Shown here: one piece after another, positions 51,250 to 59,519 of the stretch
Layout: each line of letters opens with the position of its first letter
Position numbering within the stretch: the stretch's first letter is position 1
DNA from: Lentisphaerota bacterium
GTDB lineage: Bacteria; Verrucomicrobiota; Kiritimatiellia; RFP12; UBA1067
Length of the DNA: 64,000 nt
Direction of reading: 5' to 3'
Assembly (NCBI GenBank): GCA_015061665.1
Contig: SUWC01000003.1
Location: 1-64,000 of the forward strand
Notes under the pieces: generated by a model
The model's input: only the letters and a program-made list of their open reading frames with translations
What the model was told of the DNA's origin: nothing
The model's database searches: none
Translations under genes and position numbers: made by a program

Positions 51250-54200
51250 ATGAACCAGCAAGCCAAATACGAACAGCAAGGGCTCTACAGGAGCGAATAC
51301 GAACACGATGCGTGCGGCGTCGGAATGGTCGCAAACCTCTCCGGCGAGGCGAGCCACGACATTGTCCAGAAGGGAATGACGATTCTCAAGCGCCTGATGC
51401 ACCGCGGCGCGACGGGGAACGATCCGGAGACTGGCGACGGCGCAGGGCTCCTCATGAAGATTCCGCATGCGTTCTTCAGGAAGGCTTTAGCCGCAAAGAA
51501 CGCAAAGAACGAAGAGCCATTCGCCGTCGCGATGATCTTCGGCGGAGAAGGCGAAGAGGACAAGATCGAGGCGGCCGTCAAGGGCGAGGGGTGCAAGGTC
51601 CTCGCATGGCGCGACGTTCCGACAAACCCCGACGCGATCGGACGCGACGCGCGCAGCGTAATGCCGCGGATAAGGCAGGTGTTCATCGGGACTTCAGACT
51701 TCGGACCCAAGACTTCTGCTGCTGACGTCCAATGTCTGAAGTCCGAAGTCTCTTCCTTCGAACTTCAACTCTACGTCATCAGACGCCTGATAGAGAAAAA
51801 CACCAAGAACACATACGTCTGCTCCTGCTCGTCGCGCACCGTCGTCTACAAGGGGCTTCTTCTTGCGACTCAGATCGAGAAGTTCTACCCCGACCTCTCC
51901 GACCCCGACTTCGTCTCGCCGTTTGCAATAGTGCACCAGCGCTACTCGACGAACACCTTCCCGTCGTGGGAGCTCGCGCACCCCTTCCGCGCAATCGCGC
52001 ACAACGGCGAGATCAACGCGCTCAAGGGCAACCTCAACGCTCTTGCGGCGCGAGAGCCGTCGCTCAGGTGGCCGGAAGCGGGGCGGCCGGAGTCCGCCCC
52101 CTACCAGGTGGACCTTAAGAAGATTCTGCCGCTGATCGACAAGGGGCAGTCCGACTCGGCTTCGCTGGACAACATCTTCGAGCTCCTGGTAGCGGCGGGA
52201 CGCGACGCGCCGCACGCGATGATGATGCTCGTCCCGCAGGCGTGGGGCAGGAAATACCACATGGGACACGACGTGCGCGCGTTCTACGAGTACCACTCCG
52301 CGCTGATGGAGCCTTGGGACGGACCGGCCGCGCTCGCCTTCACCGACGGCATCAGCCTCGGTGCCGCCCTCGACCGCAACGGGTTGCGCCCTGCCAGGTG
52401 GACGCTTACAAGGGACGGCCTTTTCGTCCTCGCGTCGGAAACAGGCGTGCTTGACATCGCGCCCGAAAACATAGCGCGCCACGGCAGGCTGAAGCCCGGT
52501 TCGCTTCTCTGGCTCGACCTCGCGAAGCACCGCCTGATGGAGGACGCCGAGCTCAAGACGTACTGCGCGCGCCGCAGACCATACCGCCGCTGGGTGAAGG
52601 AGAACCACATCCCCGTCACGGGACTATTCACCGAAATCGTGCCGTCGAAATTGGGGAATGGGGAATGGGGAATGGGGAATGGGATTGCACGCGAACAAAA
52701 CCGCTTTGGCTGGACGCTGGAGGACATCGAGCTAATTCTCCGCCCGATGGCGGAAACGGGACACGAACCGGTTGGCGCGATGGGAAACGACGCCGCGCTT
52801 GCGGCGCTCTCACGCAAGCCGCGCATTCTCTTCGACTACTTCCACCAGCTCTTCGCTCAGGTCACGAACCCGCCGATCGATCCGATCCGCGAGGAACTCG
52901 TGATGTCGATCATGACCTACATCGGAAACGAGGGGAACATACTCGCCGAGACTCCGGCGCACGCTCGTCTCGTGAAGATGACGCGACCGGTCCTGACCGA
53001 CGACGAACTCGCGCGACTCAGGAACATCCCCGATTTCCCTGCGAAGACGCTTTCAATGTGCGTCGGGGAATGGGAAACTGGGAATGGGGAACCGGGGTGG
53101 CTGAAGGCCGCGCTTGACAGGCTTGCCGCCGACGCGATTGAAGCAGTGAAGGAAGGCGCGAAGATAGTTATCCTTTCCGATAGGAAATTGCTTTCGCCGC
53201 TGGGAGATAAGGAGACTAGGAGTTTGGGAGATTCTGAGGAAAGATCTCCAAGTCTCCCAAACTCCAAAACTCCAAGTAGCGAAAGCAAAAAGCGAATCCC
53301 GTCCCTCCTCGCGGTTGCCGCGGTGAACAAGGCGCTCGTCGAAGCGGGGGCGCGTCCGTCAGTCGGCATCATCGTTGAATCCGGCGAGGTGCGCGAAGTG
53401 CACCACTTCGCCGTCCTGCTCGGCTTCGGCGCAACGGCCGTCAACCCGTGGCTTGCCCTTGCGACAGTATCCGAGATCGGGAAGTCCGACACAGTGAAGG
53501 CAGCTGCGAACTACGTGTCCGCAGTCTGCAAGGGCCTGATGAAGATCATGTCGAAGATGGGCATCTCGACACTGCGCTCCTACCGCTCGGCGCGCATCTT
53601 CGAGGCCGTCGGCCTCGGTCCGAAGATCGTCGCCGAGTATTTCACCGGCGTCACATCGCCCGTGGGCGGACTGGAGCTGGAGGATATCGAGAAGATAGCT
53701 GGAGTGAAAAGTTGGAGTTCGAGAAATGAAGAAAACAACTCCACTCTCGAACTCCAACTCGAAACTCCAACTCTCCCTCCCGGCGGCGAGTATCGCTTCC
53801 GCAAGGGCGGCGAGGAGCATCTCTGGTCTCCGCAGCGGCTCGTCGACTTCCGCGAGTCCGTGCGCCACAATGACTACGCGCGCTTCCACCGCTATACCGA
53901 CGACATTGACTCCAATAGCCATGTCACATTGAGATCTCAACTGGAATTTAAGAGTTCGACAGGATTTACAGGATTGGAAAGCGTAAACAATCCTGATAAT
54001 CCTGTAAATCCTGTCAAAAACAACATCGAGTCCGTCGACTCCATAGTGAAGCATTTCGTTGGCGGGGCGATGTCGCTCGGCTCGCTTTCCCCTGAGGCGC
54101 ACGAGACGATCGCGCTCGCGCTGAACGGACTCAGCACGATGTCCAACTCCGGCGAAGGCGGCGAAAACCCAGAGCGCTTCGGCACGGAAAAGAACAGCGC

Positions 54201-55896
54201 CATCAAGCAGGTGGCGTCCGGACGCTTCGGCGTGACGATCGAGTACCTTCGCAGCGCAAAGGACCTCCAGATCAAGCTCGCGCAGGGCGCGAAGCCGGGC
54301 GAGGGCGGACAGCTCCCCGCGCACAAGGTAAACGAGTTCGTCGCGCGCCTGAGGCATGCGAAGCCCGGCACGACGCTGATCTCGCCTCCGCCGCACCACG
54401 ACATCTACTCGATCGAGGACCTCGCGCAACTGATATACGACCTCAAGTGCGCGAACCCCGCCGCGCGCGTCTCGGTGAAGCTTGTTTCCGAAGCGGGCGT
54501 GGGAACGATCGCGGCAGGCGTCGCGAAGGCGCACGCGGACGTAATCGTGATATCCGGCTTCGACGGCGGTACGGGCGCCGCTCCGCTTACTTCGATGAAG
54601 CACGCGGGACTTCCATGGGAAGTCGGTCTTGCCGAGGCGCATCAGACGCTCGTAAAGAACAACCTGCGCGACCGCGTGAAGCTCCAGGTCGACGGACAGC
54701 TCCGCACCGGACGCGACATCGTCATCGCCGCGATGCTCGGCGCGGACGAGTTCGCGTTCGGCACCTCGATGCTCGTCGCGCTCGGGTGCGTGCAGTGCCG
54801 CAACTGCAACCTCAACTGCTGCCCCGTCGGAATCGCGACGCAGAAGGAGGAGCTTCGCTGCAAATTCGCAGGAAAGCCAGAACATCTGCAGTCCTACTTC
54901 CGCTTCCTCGCCGAGGAGGTTCGCGAGCATCTCGCCGCGCTGGGACTGAAGTCGCTCGCCGAGGCACGCGGACGCGCCGATCTCCTGAAGGCGAAGGACG
55001 GCTCGAGATTTGACTTTGCCGCGCTGCTGGCAAAGGAAGGGACTTCAGACCTCGGACTTCAGACTTCAGTTGTCGAAAGTCCGAAGTCCGAGGTCTCGTG
55101 GCTTCAAAACTACGACTTCCGCGAGCTAATACCTGCGGTCGAGAAAGGCGAGACGCGACTCGAGCGCACAATCTCCAACAGCGACCGCTCCGTCGGCGCT
55201 GCGCTCTCGGGCTGGCTTGTCGCCAATCGTTGCTCCGATGGACAAGTTCCCAGTCCTGACGGTCGAACTGCGTTCGACCTATCCATAGCCTTCGCCGGCG
55301 TGGCCGGCCAGTCGTTCGGCGCTTTCCTCGCCAAGGGCGTAACCTTCGACCTCTCGGGCGAAGCCAACGACTACATCGGCAAGTCGCTCTCCGGCGGCGT
55401 GATAACGATAAGGCCGCCGAAAGGCGCGGCGTTTCCGCCAGAGGGCAACGTCATCGCGGGCAATGTGGTCGCCTACGGCGCGACGTCGGGCGGGATATTC
55501 GTCAACGGCCTCGCAGGCGAGCGCTTCGGCATCAGGAATTCCGGCGCGACGCTCGTCGCAGAGGGCGTTGGAGACCACGGCTGCGAATACATGACGGGCG
55601 GCAAGGTCGTGATCATCGGCCCTGTCGGCGTCAACTTCGCGGCTGGCATGACTGGCGGCGTAGCGTACGTCTACGACGAAAAGGCGACGCTCGACCTCAA
55701 CTGCAACCTGGATTCAGTCGATCTCTTCCCCGTGGAGGAGAACTCCGATGACGAAGCGGCGCTCATCGCCCTTCTGAAGGAGCACTTCGTCCGCACAAGC
55801 TCTCCCAAGGCGAAGCGGATACTCGAAGACTGGGACACCGAGCGCCCGAAATTCGCCAAGGTTCTCCCTATCGCAACCGGGAGAAGTATGGTATAA
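51250..55896 (+). CDS. gltB: Glutamate synthase large subunit with seven in-frame repeat insertions
   Basis: 1548 residues. Glutamine + 2-oxoglutarate to two glutamates. Cys22 in YEHDACGVGM is the Ntn nucleophile after propeptide removal; VHQRYSTNTFPSWELAHPFR (class II glutaminase), AMSLGSLSPEAHETIA and GAKPGEGGQLPAHKV (FMN domain), and the 3Fe-4S motif CVQCRNCNLNCC are intact. Insertions: GACTTC hairpins (51690-51750, 55041-55095), GGGGAAT runs (52653-52683, 53065-53097), two single-copy hairpins (53200-53276, 53711-53775) and a GACAGGATT hairpin (53958-54015). All keep the frame. The stop codon TAA lies inside the -10 box of the LysR gene. Confidence 0.96.
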   Translation: MNQQAKYEQQGLYRSEYEHDACGVGMVANLSGEASHDIVQKGMTILKRLMHRGATGNDPETGDGAGLLMKIPHAFFRKALAAKNAKNEEPFAVAMIFGGEGEEDKIEAAVKGEGCKVLAWRDVPTNPDAIGRDARSVMPRIRQVFIGTSDFGPKTSAADVQCLKSEVSSFELQLYVIRRLIEKNTKNTYVCSCSSRTVVYKGLLLATQIEKFYPDLSDPDFVSPFAIVHQRYSTNTFPSWELAHPFRAIAHNGEINALKGNLNALAAREPSLRWPEAGRPESAPYQVDLKKILPLIDKGQSDSASLDNIFELLVAAGRDAPHAMMMLVPQAWGRKYHMGHDVRAFYEYHSALMEPWDGPAALAFTDGISLGAALDRNGLRPARWTLTRDGLFVLASETGVLDIAPENIARHGRLKPGSLLWLDLAKHRLMEDAELKTYCARRRPYRRWVKENHIPVTGLFTEIVPSKLGNGEWGMGNGIAREQNRFGWTLEDIELILRPMAETGHEPVGAMGNDAALAALSRKPRILFDYFHQLFAQVTNPPIDPIREELVMSIMTYIGNEGNILAETPAHARLVKMTRPVLTDDELARLRNIPDFPAKTLSMCVGEWETGNGEPGWLKAALDRLAADAIEAVKEGAKIVILSDRKLLSPLGDKETRSLGDSEERSPSLPNSKTPSSESKKRIPSLLAVAAVNKALVEAGARPSVGIIVESGEVREVHHFAVLLGFGATAVNPWLALATVSEIGKSDTVKAAANYVSAVCKGLMKIMSKMGISTLRSYRSARIFEAVGLGPKIVAEYFTGVTSPVGGLELEDIEKIAGVKSWSSRNEENNSTLELQLETPTLPPGGEYRFRKGGEEHLWSPQRLVDFRESVRHNDYARFHRYTDDIDSNSHVTLRSQLEFKSSTGFTGLESVNNPDNPVNPVKNNIESVDSIVKHFVGGAMSLGSLSPEAHETIALALNGLSTMSNSGEGGENPERFGTEKNSAIKQVASGRFGVTIEYLRSAKDLQIKLAQGAKPGEGGQLPAHKVNEFVARLRHAKPGTTLISPPPHHDIYSIEDLAQLIYDLKCANPAARVSVKLVSEAGVGTIAAGVAKAHADVIVISGFDGGTGAAPLTSMKHAGLPWEVGLAEAHQTLVKNNLRDRVKLQVDGQLRTGRDIVIAAMLGADEFAFGTSMLVALGCVQCRNCNLNCCPVGIATQKEELRCKFAGKPEHLQSYFRFLAEEVREHLAALGLKSLAEARGRADLLKAKDGSRFDFAALLAKEGTSDLGLQTSVVESPKSEVSWLQNYDFRELIPAVEKGETRLERTISNSDRSVGAALSGWLVANRCSDGQVPSPDGRTAFDLSIAFAGVAGQSFGAFLAKGVTFDLSGEANDYIGKSLSGGVITIRPPKGAAFPPEGNVIAGNVVAYGATSGGIFVNGLAGERFGIRNSGATLVAEGVGDHGCEYMTGGKVVIIGPVGVNFAAGMTGGVAYVYDEKATLDLNCNLDSVDLFPVEENSDDEAALIALLKEHFVRTSSPKAKRILEDWDTERPKFAKVLPIATGRSMV
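51690..51750. repeat. GACTTC hairpin element, in gltB (first)
   Basis: Left GACTTCAGACTTCGGAC, right GTCTGAAGTCCGAAGTC. Encodes TSDFGPKTSAADVQCLKSEV. Confidence 0.85.
52653..52683. repeat. GGGGAAT heptamer run, in gltB (first)
   Basis: Four exact GGGGAAT units plus a partial one. Encodes GNGEWGMGNG. Seven-base units shift frame each repeat, so copy number is constrained to keep gltB open. Confidence 0.9.
53065..53097. repeat. GGGGAAT heptamer run, in gltB (second)
   Basis: Degenerate units GGGGAAT, GGGAAACT, GGGAAT, GGGGAACC. Encodes VGEWETGNGEPG. Confidence 0.75.
53200..53276. repeat. CTCCCAAACTCC hairpin, in gltB
   Basis: Left part CTAGGAGTTTGGGAGATTC, right part AAGTCTCCCAAACTCC followed by AAAACTCCAAG: complementary 7-8-nt units. 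Encodes GDKETRSLGDSEERSPSLPN then SKTPSS. Confidence 0.75.
53711..53775. repeat. GTTGGAGTTCGAG hairpin, in gltB
   Basis: GTTGGAGTTCGAG (53711-53723) pairs with CTCGAACTCCAAC, and the right arm repeats as CTCGAAACTCCAAC. Encodes SWSSRNEENNSTLELQLETP. Confidence 0.75.
53958..54015. repeat. GACAGGATT hairpin element, in gltB (copy 10)
   Basis: 58 nt, the shortest copy. Encodes STGFTGLESVNNPDNPVNPV just before the FMN-domain start (SIVKHFVGGAMSLGSLS). Confidence 0.9.
55041..55095. repeat. GACTTC hairpin element, in gltB (second)
   Basis: GACTTCAGACCTCGGACTTC ... AAGTCCGAAGTCCGAGGTC. Encodes TSDLGLQTSVVESPKSEV in the linker to the C-terminal GXGXG beta-helix domain. Confidence 0.85.
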
Positions 55897-55897
55897 T
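55892..55897 (+). promoter_or_regulatory. -10 box of the LysR gene, extended, leaderless
   Basis: ATGGTATAAT followed after 6 nt (CTTCAC) by the ATG. The hexamer contains the gltB stop codon. Confidence 0.65.
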
Positions 55898-55903
55898 CTT
55901 CAC

Positions 55904-56830
55904 ATGACTCTTCAGCAGCTAAAATACTCCGATGCTGTGGCGACGTGCGGCTCGATAAGCGAAGCCGCGCGCCGCTGCTTTGTCACACAACCATCCCTGA
56001 CCGAGGCGCTGCACGCGCTTGAAGAGGAACTGCGGATCGCGATCTTCACGCGCTCAAGCCGCGGAGTGACGATAACGCACGAAGGTGAGGAATTCCTGGC
56101 GTCCGCGCGCCAGATACTCGACGACGTCGCGCGAATCCAGGAGAAGTACACGGGCAAGGCCGTGCGCCGCCCGCAGTTTGCCGTATCCTGTCAGCACTAC
56201 GCCTTTGCAGTCGAGGCGTTCATGGAGGTCGTGAAGTCAAACGACGCAAAATCCTACGACTTCACGCTCCGCGAGACCGTTACAAGCGAAATAATAGACG
56301 ATGTCGCACACCACCGCAGCGAAGTCGGGGTCCTATACCTCTCAAACAGGAACGAGCGCGCCATAAGGAAGCTCCTCCGGAACGAAGGTCTCCACTTCGA
56401 GGAACTATTTGCGTCGCATCCCCATGCATTCCTCGGCAGGCGGCATCCGCTCGCCCAGAAAAGTTCCATTACCATAGGGGAGCTGGACGACTTTCCCTAC
56501 ATAACCTTCGAACAAGGGACTGAAAACGCCCTTTACTTCGCGGAGGAAATCGTGCCGGCGATCGACAGGCCAAAGAACATCCGGGTGCGCGACCGCGCGA
56601 CAATGACAAACCTGATCCTCGGGCTGAACGGCTACACGATTGCATCGGGGGCGCTTTCGCGCGAGCTCAACGGACCGGATGTCGTCGCCGTCGAACTCGA
56701 AAGCGACGACATCATCCACGTTGGCCTGATATTCTGCGCCGGAATCGGGCGCTCCGTAGCATGCACCAACTTTGTTGATTCCATACGCAGATGCTGCGTC
56801 GACCGAAGCTTCGAGGACTCCGGTCTGTGA
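55904..56830 (+). CDS. LysR-family transcriptional regulator
   Basis: 308 residues. N-terminal winged helix-turn-helix with LQQLKYSDAVATCGSISEAA (about 3-22) and the recognition segment VTQPSLTEALHALEEEL; C-terminal effector domain with SCQHYAFAVEAFMEVV and FLGRRHPLA. Same strand as gltB and separated by 7 nt; a LysR protein (GltC) controls glutamate synthase in Bacillus, so control of gltDB is plausible but not shown. Promoter places the transcript start at the ATG. Confidence 0.9.
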   Translation: MTLQQLKYSDAVATCGSISEAARRCFVTQPSLTEALHALEEELRIAIFTRSSRGVTITHEGEEFLASARQILDDVARIQEKYTGKAVRRPQFAVSCQHYAFAVEAFMEVVKSNDAKSYDFTLRETVTSEIIDDVAHHRSEVGVLYLSNRNERAIRKLLRNEGLHFEELFASHPHAFLGRRHPLAQKSSITIGELDDFPYITFEQGTENALYFAEEIVPAIDRPKNIRVRDRATMTNLILGLNGYTIASGALSRELNGPDVVAVELESDDIIHVGLIFCAGIGRSVACTNFVDSIRRCCVDRSFEDSGL

Positions 56831-56836
56831 CACCCG

Positions 56837-56872
56837 CCAGAGGCCCGTCCCCGCTACGGGGACAGGCCCTGG
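56837..56872. terminator. Bidirectional terminator between LysR and GH43 genes
   Basis: Strong stem centred on GTCCCCG-CTA-CGGGGAC, extended by flanking GGCC and CCAG/CTGG pairs, between convergent genes. Confidence 0.75.
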
Positions 56873-56881
56873 CTGTCGCCG

Positions 56882-59458
56882 TTACTTGGCGCTGACCCCG
56901 TTGCGAGTAGCCTTGATGAACGGAATCGAGCCGTCGGGGTTGCGGACGTAGCGCTCGATGCAGGCGCTGCGACGACAGTCCGCCCCGCCCTCAAGCGTCG
57001 CGTTGTGGTAAAGCAGGTACCACTCGCCCTTGAAAAAGACGCTTCCGCCGTGGATCGTGCCTGTTCCCTCGGCGCAGTCCATAATCTTGCCGCCGTACGT
57101 CCACGGGCCGTGGATCGACTTCGCGGTGGAATACGCCCAGTGCTCCGGCACTCCGCCTGCCGCGTACTCGAGATAGTACGTGTCGCCGAGCTTGTATATC
57201 CACGGAGCCTCCTCGAAGTTCGTGTCGATCGGCTTGCGCGCACCGGCGCCGCGCGTCTTCTTGAGCGGCTTTCCGAACGCGGACTCCTCCATCAGCCCGG
57301 GAATGGGCTTCACTTCGGAGGCGAGCTCGACCATGTTCTCCTTCAGCTCCGCGTACCAGCATCCGGGCGTGCCGCCGCAGTTGCCCCAGAAGAGATACGC
57401 CTTGCCGTCGTCGTCGATGAAGACCGAGGGATCGATAAATCCCGCGCCAGGTCCAACGAGCGGCTTTCCGATCGGGTCGGTCCAGGGACCCTCCGGTTTG
57501 TCCGCAACGGCAACGCCGATGCAGTCGCCGCGCGGATCAAGCCCGAATACCGCGACGTACCAGTACCACTTGCCGTCGCGCTTGATGGCCTGGCTGGCCC
57601 ACGCGCGGTTGTTGCCAAGAGCCCACTTGAAGACCGCCGGAGTCATCACGGGACCAAGATCCTCCCACTCCTGCATGTCCTTCGTGCGGACAACGCCCCA
57701 GTCGCGCATCGTGTAGCCGCCTGCATCGGGCTCGTCGTGTCCGGAGAACACATAGAGCCAATCGCCGTCGACGACCGCAGCTGGATCGGGGGTGAAGCGC
57801 GTCTTCACGATCGGATTGGATCCGTCGGACGTAAACGGCGCGTCGTCGCGCGGCGCGACGCGGAGATAGTCGAAGTCGGCGAAACCACCGACTCCTTCGG
57901 CGGACGTCGAGAAGCAGCAGAGTCCGAACCTGTAGCCGATGAAGTGCGGAATCGTGTAGACGAGGTCGAACGCATCGCCGAACGGCGTCCATCCCTTGCC
58001 GTCGAACGAGTAGTAGAACTTGCCCTTGTCGGTCGAAGCGGGAATCCCGCTGTAGTTAAGACTATCGCCCGGCGTGAAATCGCACACGGCCTTGAGCCAA
58101 ACCTTCGTCGCGCCGTCCGGCAGCGCAACCTTCTGGCGCTCGCGAACCGCGCGGTTGATGCGCACGTTCTGCTTGTCGCGGCTCGGCACGACGTCGGGCG
58201 ACCAGAGGACAAGTTCCTTCTTTCCGCCGCGCACCCTGACCGCGACGAGCCCGTAGAGCTTCTGTATGAGCGTAAGTCCCGCGACATCGCCTTCCCTGAG
58301 GCCGGAGACGTCGATGCACGTCTCGCCTTCGCACGCGGGGCCGAACGTGCGCTGCGTAAGCGTGTTGCGCGCCTTGAGGAGATCGCCGTCTACGCGCCCC
58401 GCCCTGATGCGCATGAAGCCGGGCCTTTCGGAGAGCGACCAGTTGGCGTCGTCCGGATTGTGGTTCCACTGCCACTGGAGTCCGAGCGTCGTGCCGTCGA
58501 ATTCGTCGCTCGCGACACATCCGGGAACCTTCGCGCTGGTATCGCCCGATGCGTCCCTGACCTCGCGCGGCTGCACGACGGGCCAGTCGTCGACCCACTC
58601 CGTCTCGAGGATGTACGGGATGCGTCCGACGGCTCCGCGGTCTCCGAAGAGAACCGCCACCCAGCTGCCGTCGGGACGGTCGATGAAGGAACCCTGCGCG
58701 ATTCCCTCGCGCTCGAAGACGATGCGGCCCTCCCACGGTCCGTCGATCTTGCGCGAGCGGTGTACTATCACGCAGCGGCACGAGTTCTTCGGCCAGCCGA
58801 TGTTGACGATGTAGTACCATCCGTTGCGCTTGAACACCTGCGTGCCCTCGCCGAGCCCGCTGCCTCCTGCGCAGTCCGTGACGTTGTCGAGGATGATCCG
58901 CCCGCCGTCGACGAAACCGGAGAAGTCCGGCTTCATCTCCGTGAGGCGCACCTTGTACGGACGCCCCGGAACCGTCGCGAAGACATAGAAGCGTCCATCC
59001 TCGATCCACAGCGACTCGTCGTACTGCTTGGGCGAGAGGCGGAAGAACTCCCAGTCGGACTTCGTCGGATCCTTCGTGCGGAAGAGGTACGTCGAGTTCA
59101 CCTTGTTGTTGAAGCTCGTAACGTAGAAGAACCCGTCCTTCTCGTTGTAGCGTATCGACGACGCCCAGGTGCCGAGCCCGTAGTCGCTCGCGCCGTTCTC
59201 AAGCCTGTCCTGCGGACGGTCCTCGATCGTCTTGTAGCAGTAGCTTATGGTCTTCCAGTTGACGAGGTCCTTCGACGCCATCACCGGCACCCCGGGGTTG
59301 AAGTGCATGGTAGTGGAGACCATGTAGTACGTGTCGCCGACGCGAAGCGGCGCGACGTCGGGAACATCCGCCCACATCGCGGGCTCCAGCTGTGCCTGCG
59401 CCGTGAGCGCGAACAATGCGGACAAAGCCGCAAGAGAGGTTAGAATTGTGTTTTTCAT
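56882..59458 (-). CDS. Secreted double-domain GH43 glycosidase
   Basis: 858 residues with signal peptide (ILTSLAALSALFALTAQA). Two GH43 five-bladed propellers: the first starts MWADVPDVAPLRVGDTYYMV (about 28-47; Asp base) with SLWIEDGRFYVFATV; after it a beta-sandwich region of DUF1349/GH43-C2 type (about 320-550, FDGTTLGLQWQWNHNPDD); the second propeller begins FTPDPAAVVDGDWLYVFSGH and contains NFEEAPWIYKLGDTYYLEY with the putative acid Glu. Likely beta-xylosidase/arabinofuranosidase activity on plant glycans; specificity not assignable. The -10 box lies 6 nt before the ATG (leaderless). Confidence 0.9.
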   Translation of the reverse strand: MKNTILTSLAALSALFALTAQAQLEPAMWADVPDVAPLRVGDTYYMVSTTMHFNPGVPVMASKDLVNWKTISYCYKTIEDRPQDRLENGASDYGLGTWASSIRYNEKDGFFYVTSFNNKVNSTYLFRTKDPTKSDWEFFRLSPKQYDESLWIEDGRFYVFATVPGRPYKVRLTEMKPDFSGFVDGGRIILDNVTDCAGGSGLGEGTQVFKRNGWYYIVNIGWPKNSCRCVIVHRSRKIDGPWEGRIVFEREGIAQGSFIDRPDGSWVAVLFGDRGAVGRIPYILETEWVDDWPVVQPREVRDASGDTSAKVPGCVASDEFDGTTLGLQWQWNHNPDDANWSLSERPGFMRIRAGRVDGDLLKARNTLTQRTFGPACEGETCIDVSGLREGDVAGLTLIQKLYGLVAVRVRGGKKELVLWSPDVVPSRDKQNVRINRAVRERQKVALPDGATKVWLKAVCDFTPGDSLNYSGIPASTDKGKFYYSFDGKGWTPFGDAFDLVYTIPHFIGYRFGLCCFSTSAEGVGGFADFDYLRVAPRDDAPFTSDGSNPIVKTRFTPDPAAVVDGDWLYVFSGHDEPDAGGYTMRDWGVVRTKDMQEWEDLGPVMTPAVFKWALGNNRAWASQAIKRDGKWYWYVAVFGLDPRGDCIGVAVADKPEGPWTDPIGKPLVGPGAGFIDPSVFIDDDGKAYLFWGNCGGTPGCWYAELKENMVELASEVKPIPGLMEESAFGKPLKKTRGAGARKPIDTNFEEAPWIYKLGDTYYLEYAAGGVPEHWAYSTAKSIHGPWTYGGKIMDCAEGTGTIHGGSVFFKGEWYLLYHNATLEGGADCRRSACIERYVRNPDGSIPFIKATRNGVSAK

Positions 59459-59464
59459 GCCCCT

Positions 59465-59470
59465 ATTTTA
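59465..59470 (-). promoter_or_regulatory. -10 box of the GH43 gene, leaderless
   Basis: TAAAAT, then six bases AGGGGC and the ATG at 59458. The same geometry as the GH95, LysR and prfB-leader promoters. Confidence 0.5.
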
Positions 59471-59492
59471 GCATTTTCGCACAATGCGAGCC

Positions 59493-59509
59493 ACCCCCCA
59501 TTTGGGGAG
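59493..59509 (-). terminator. Possible weak terminator of the trp operon
   Basis: Hairpin CCCC-AAAT-GGGG, extended by a few pairs, 10-25 nt beyond the trpF stop. No T-run. Confidence 0.3.
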
Positions 59510-59519
59510 TACGCCAATT

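Noticed and set aside
26725..54015. Possible CRISPR-like or tandem-repeat arrays from the repeated ACAGGATTW units.
   Set aside because: Units are adjacent without spacers, copies are scattered and palindromic, and no cas genes are present.
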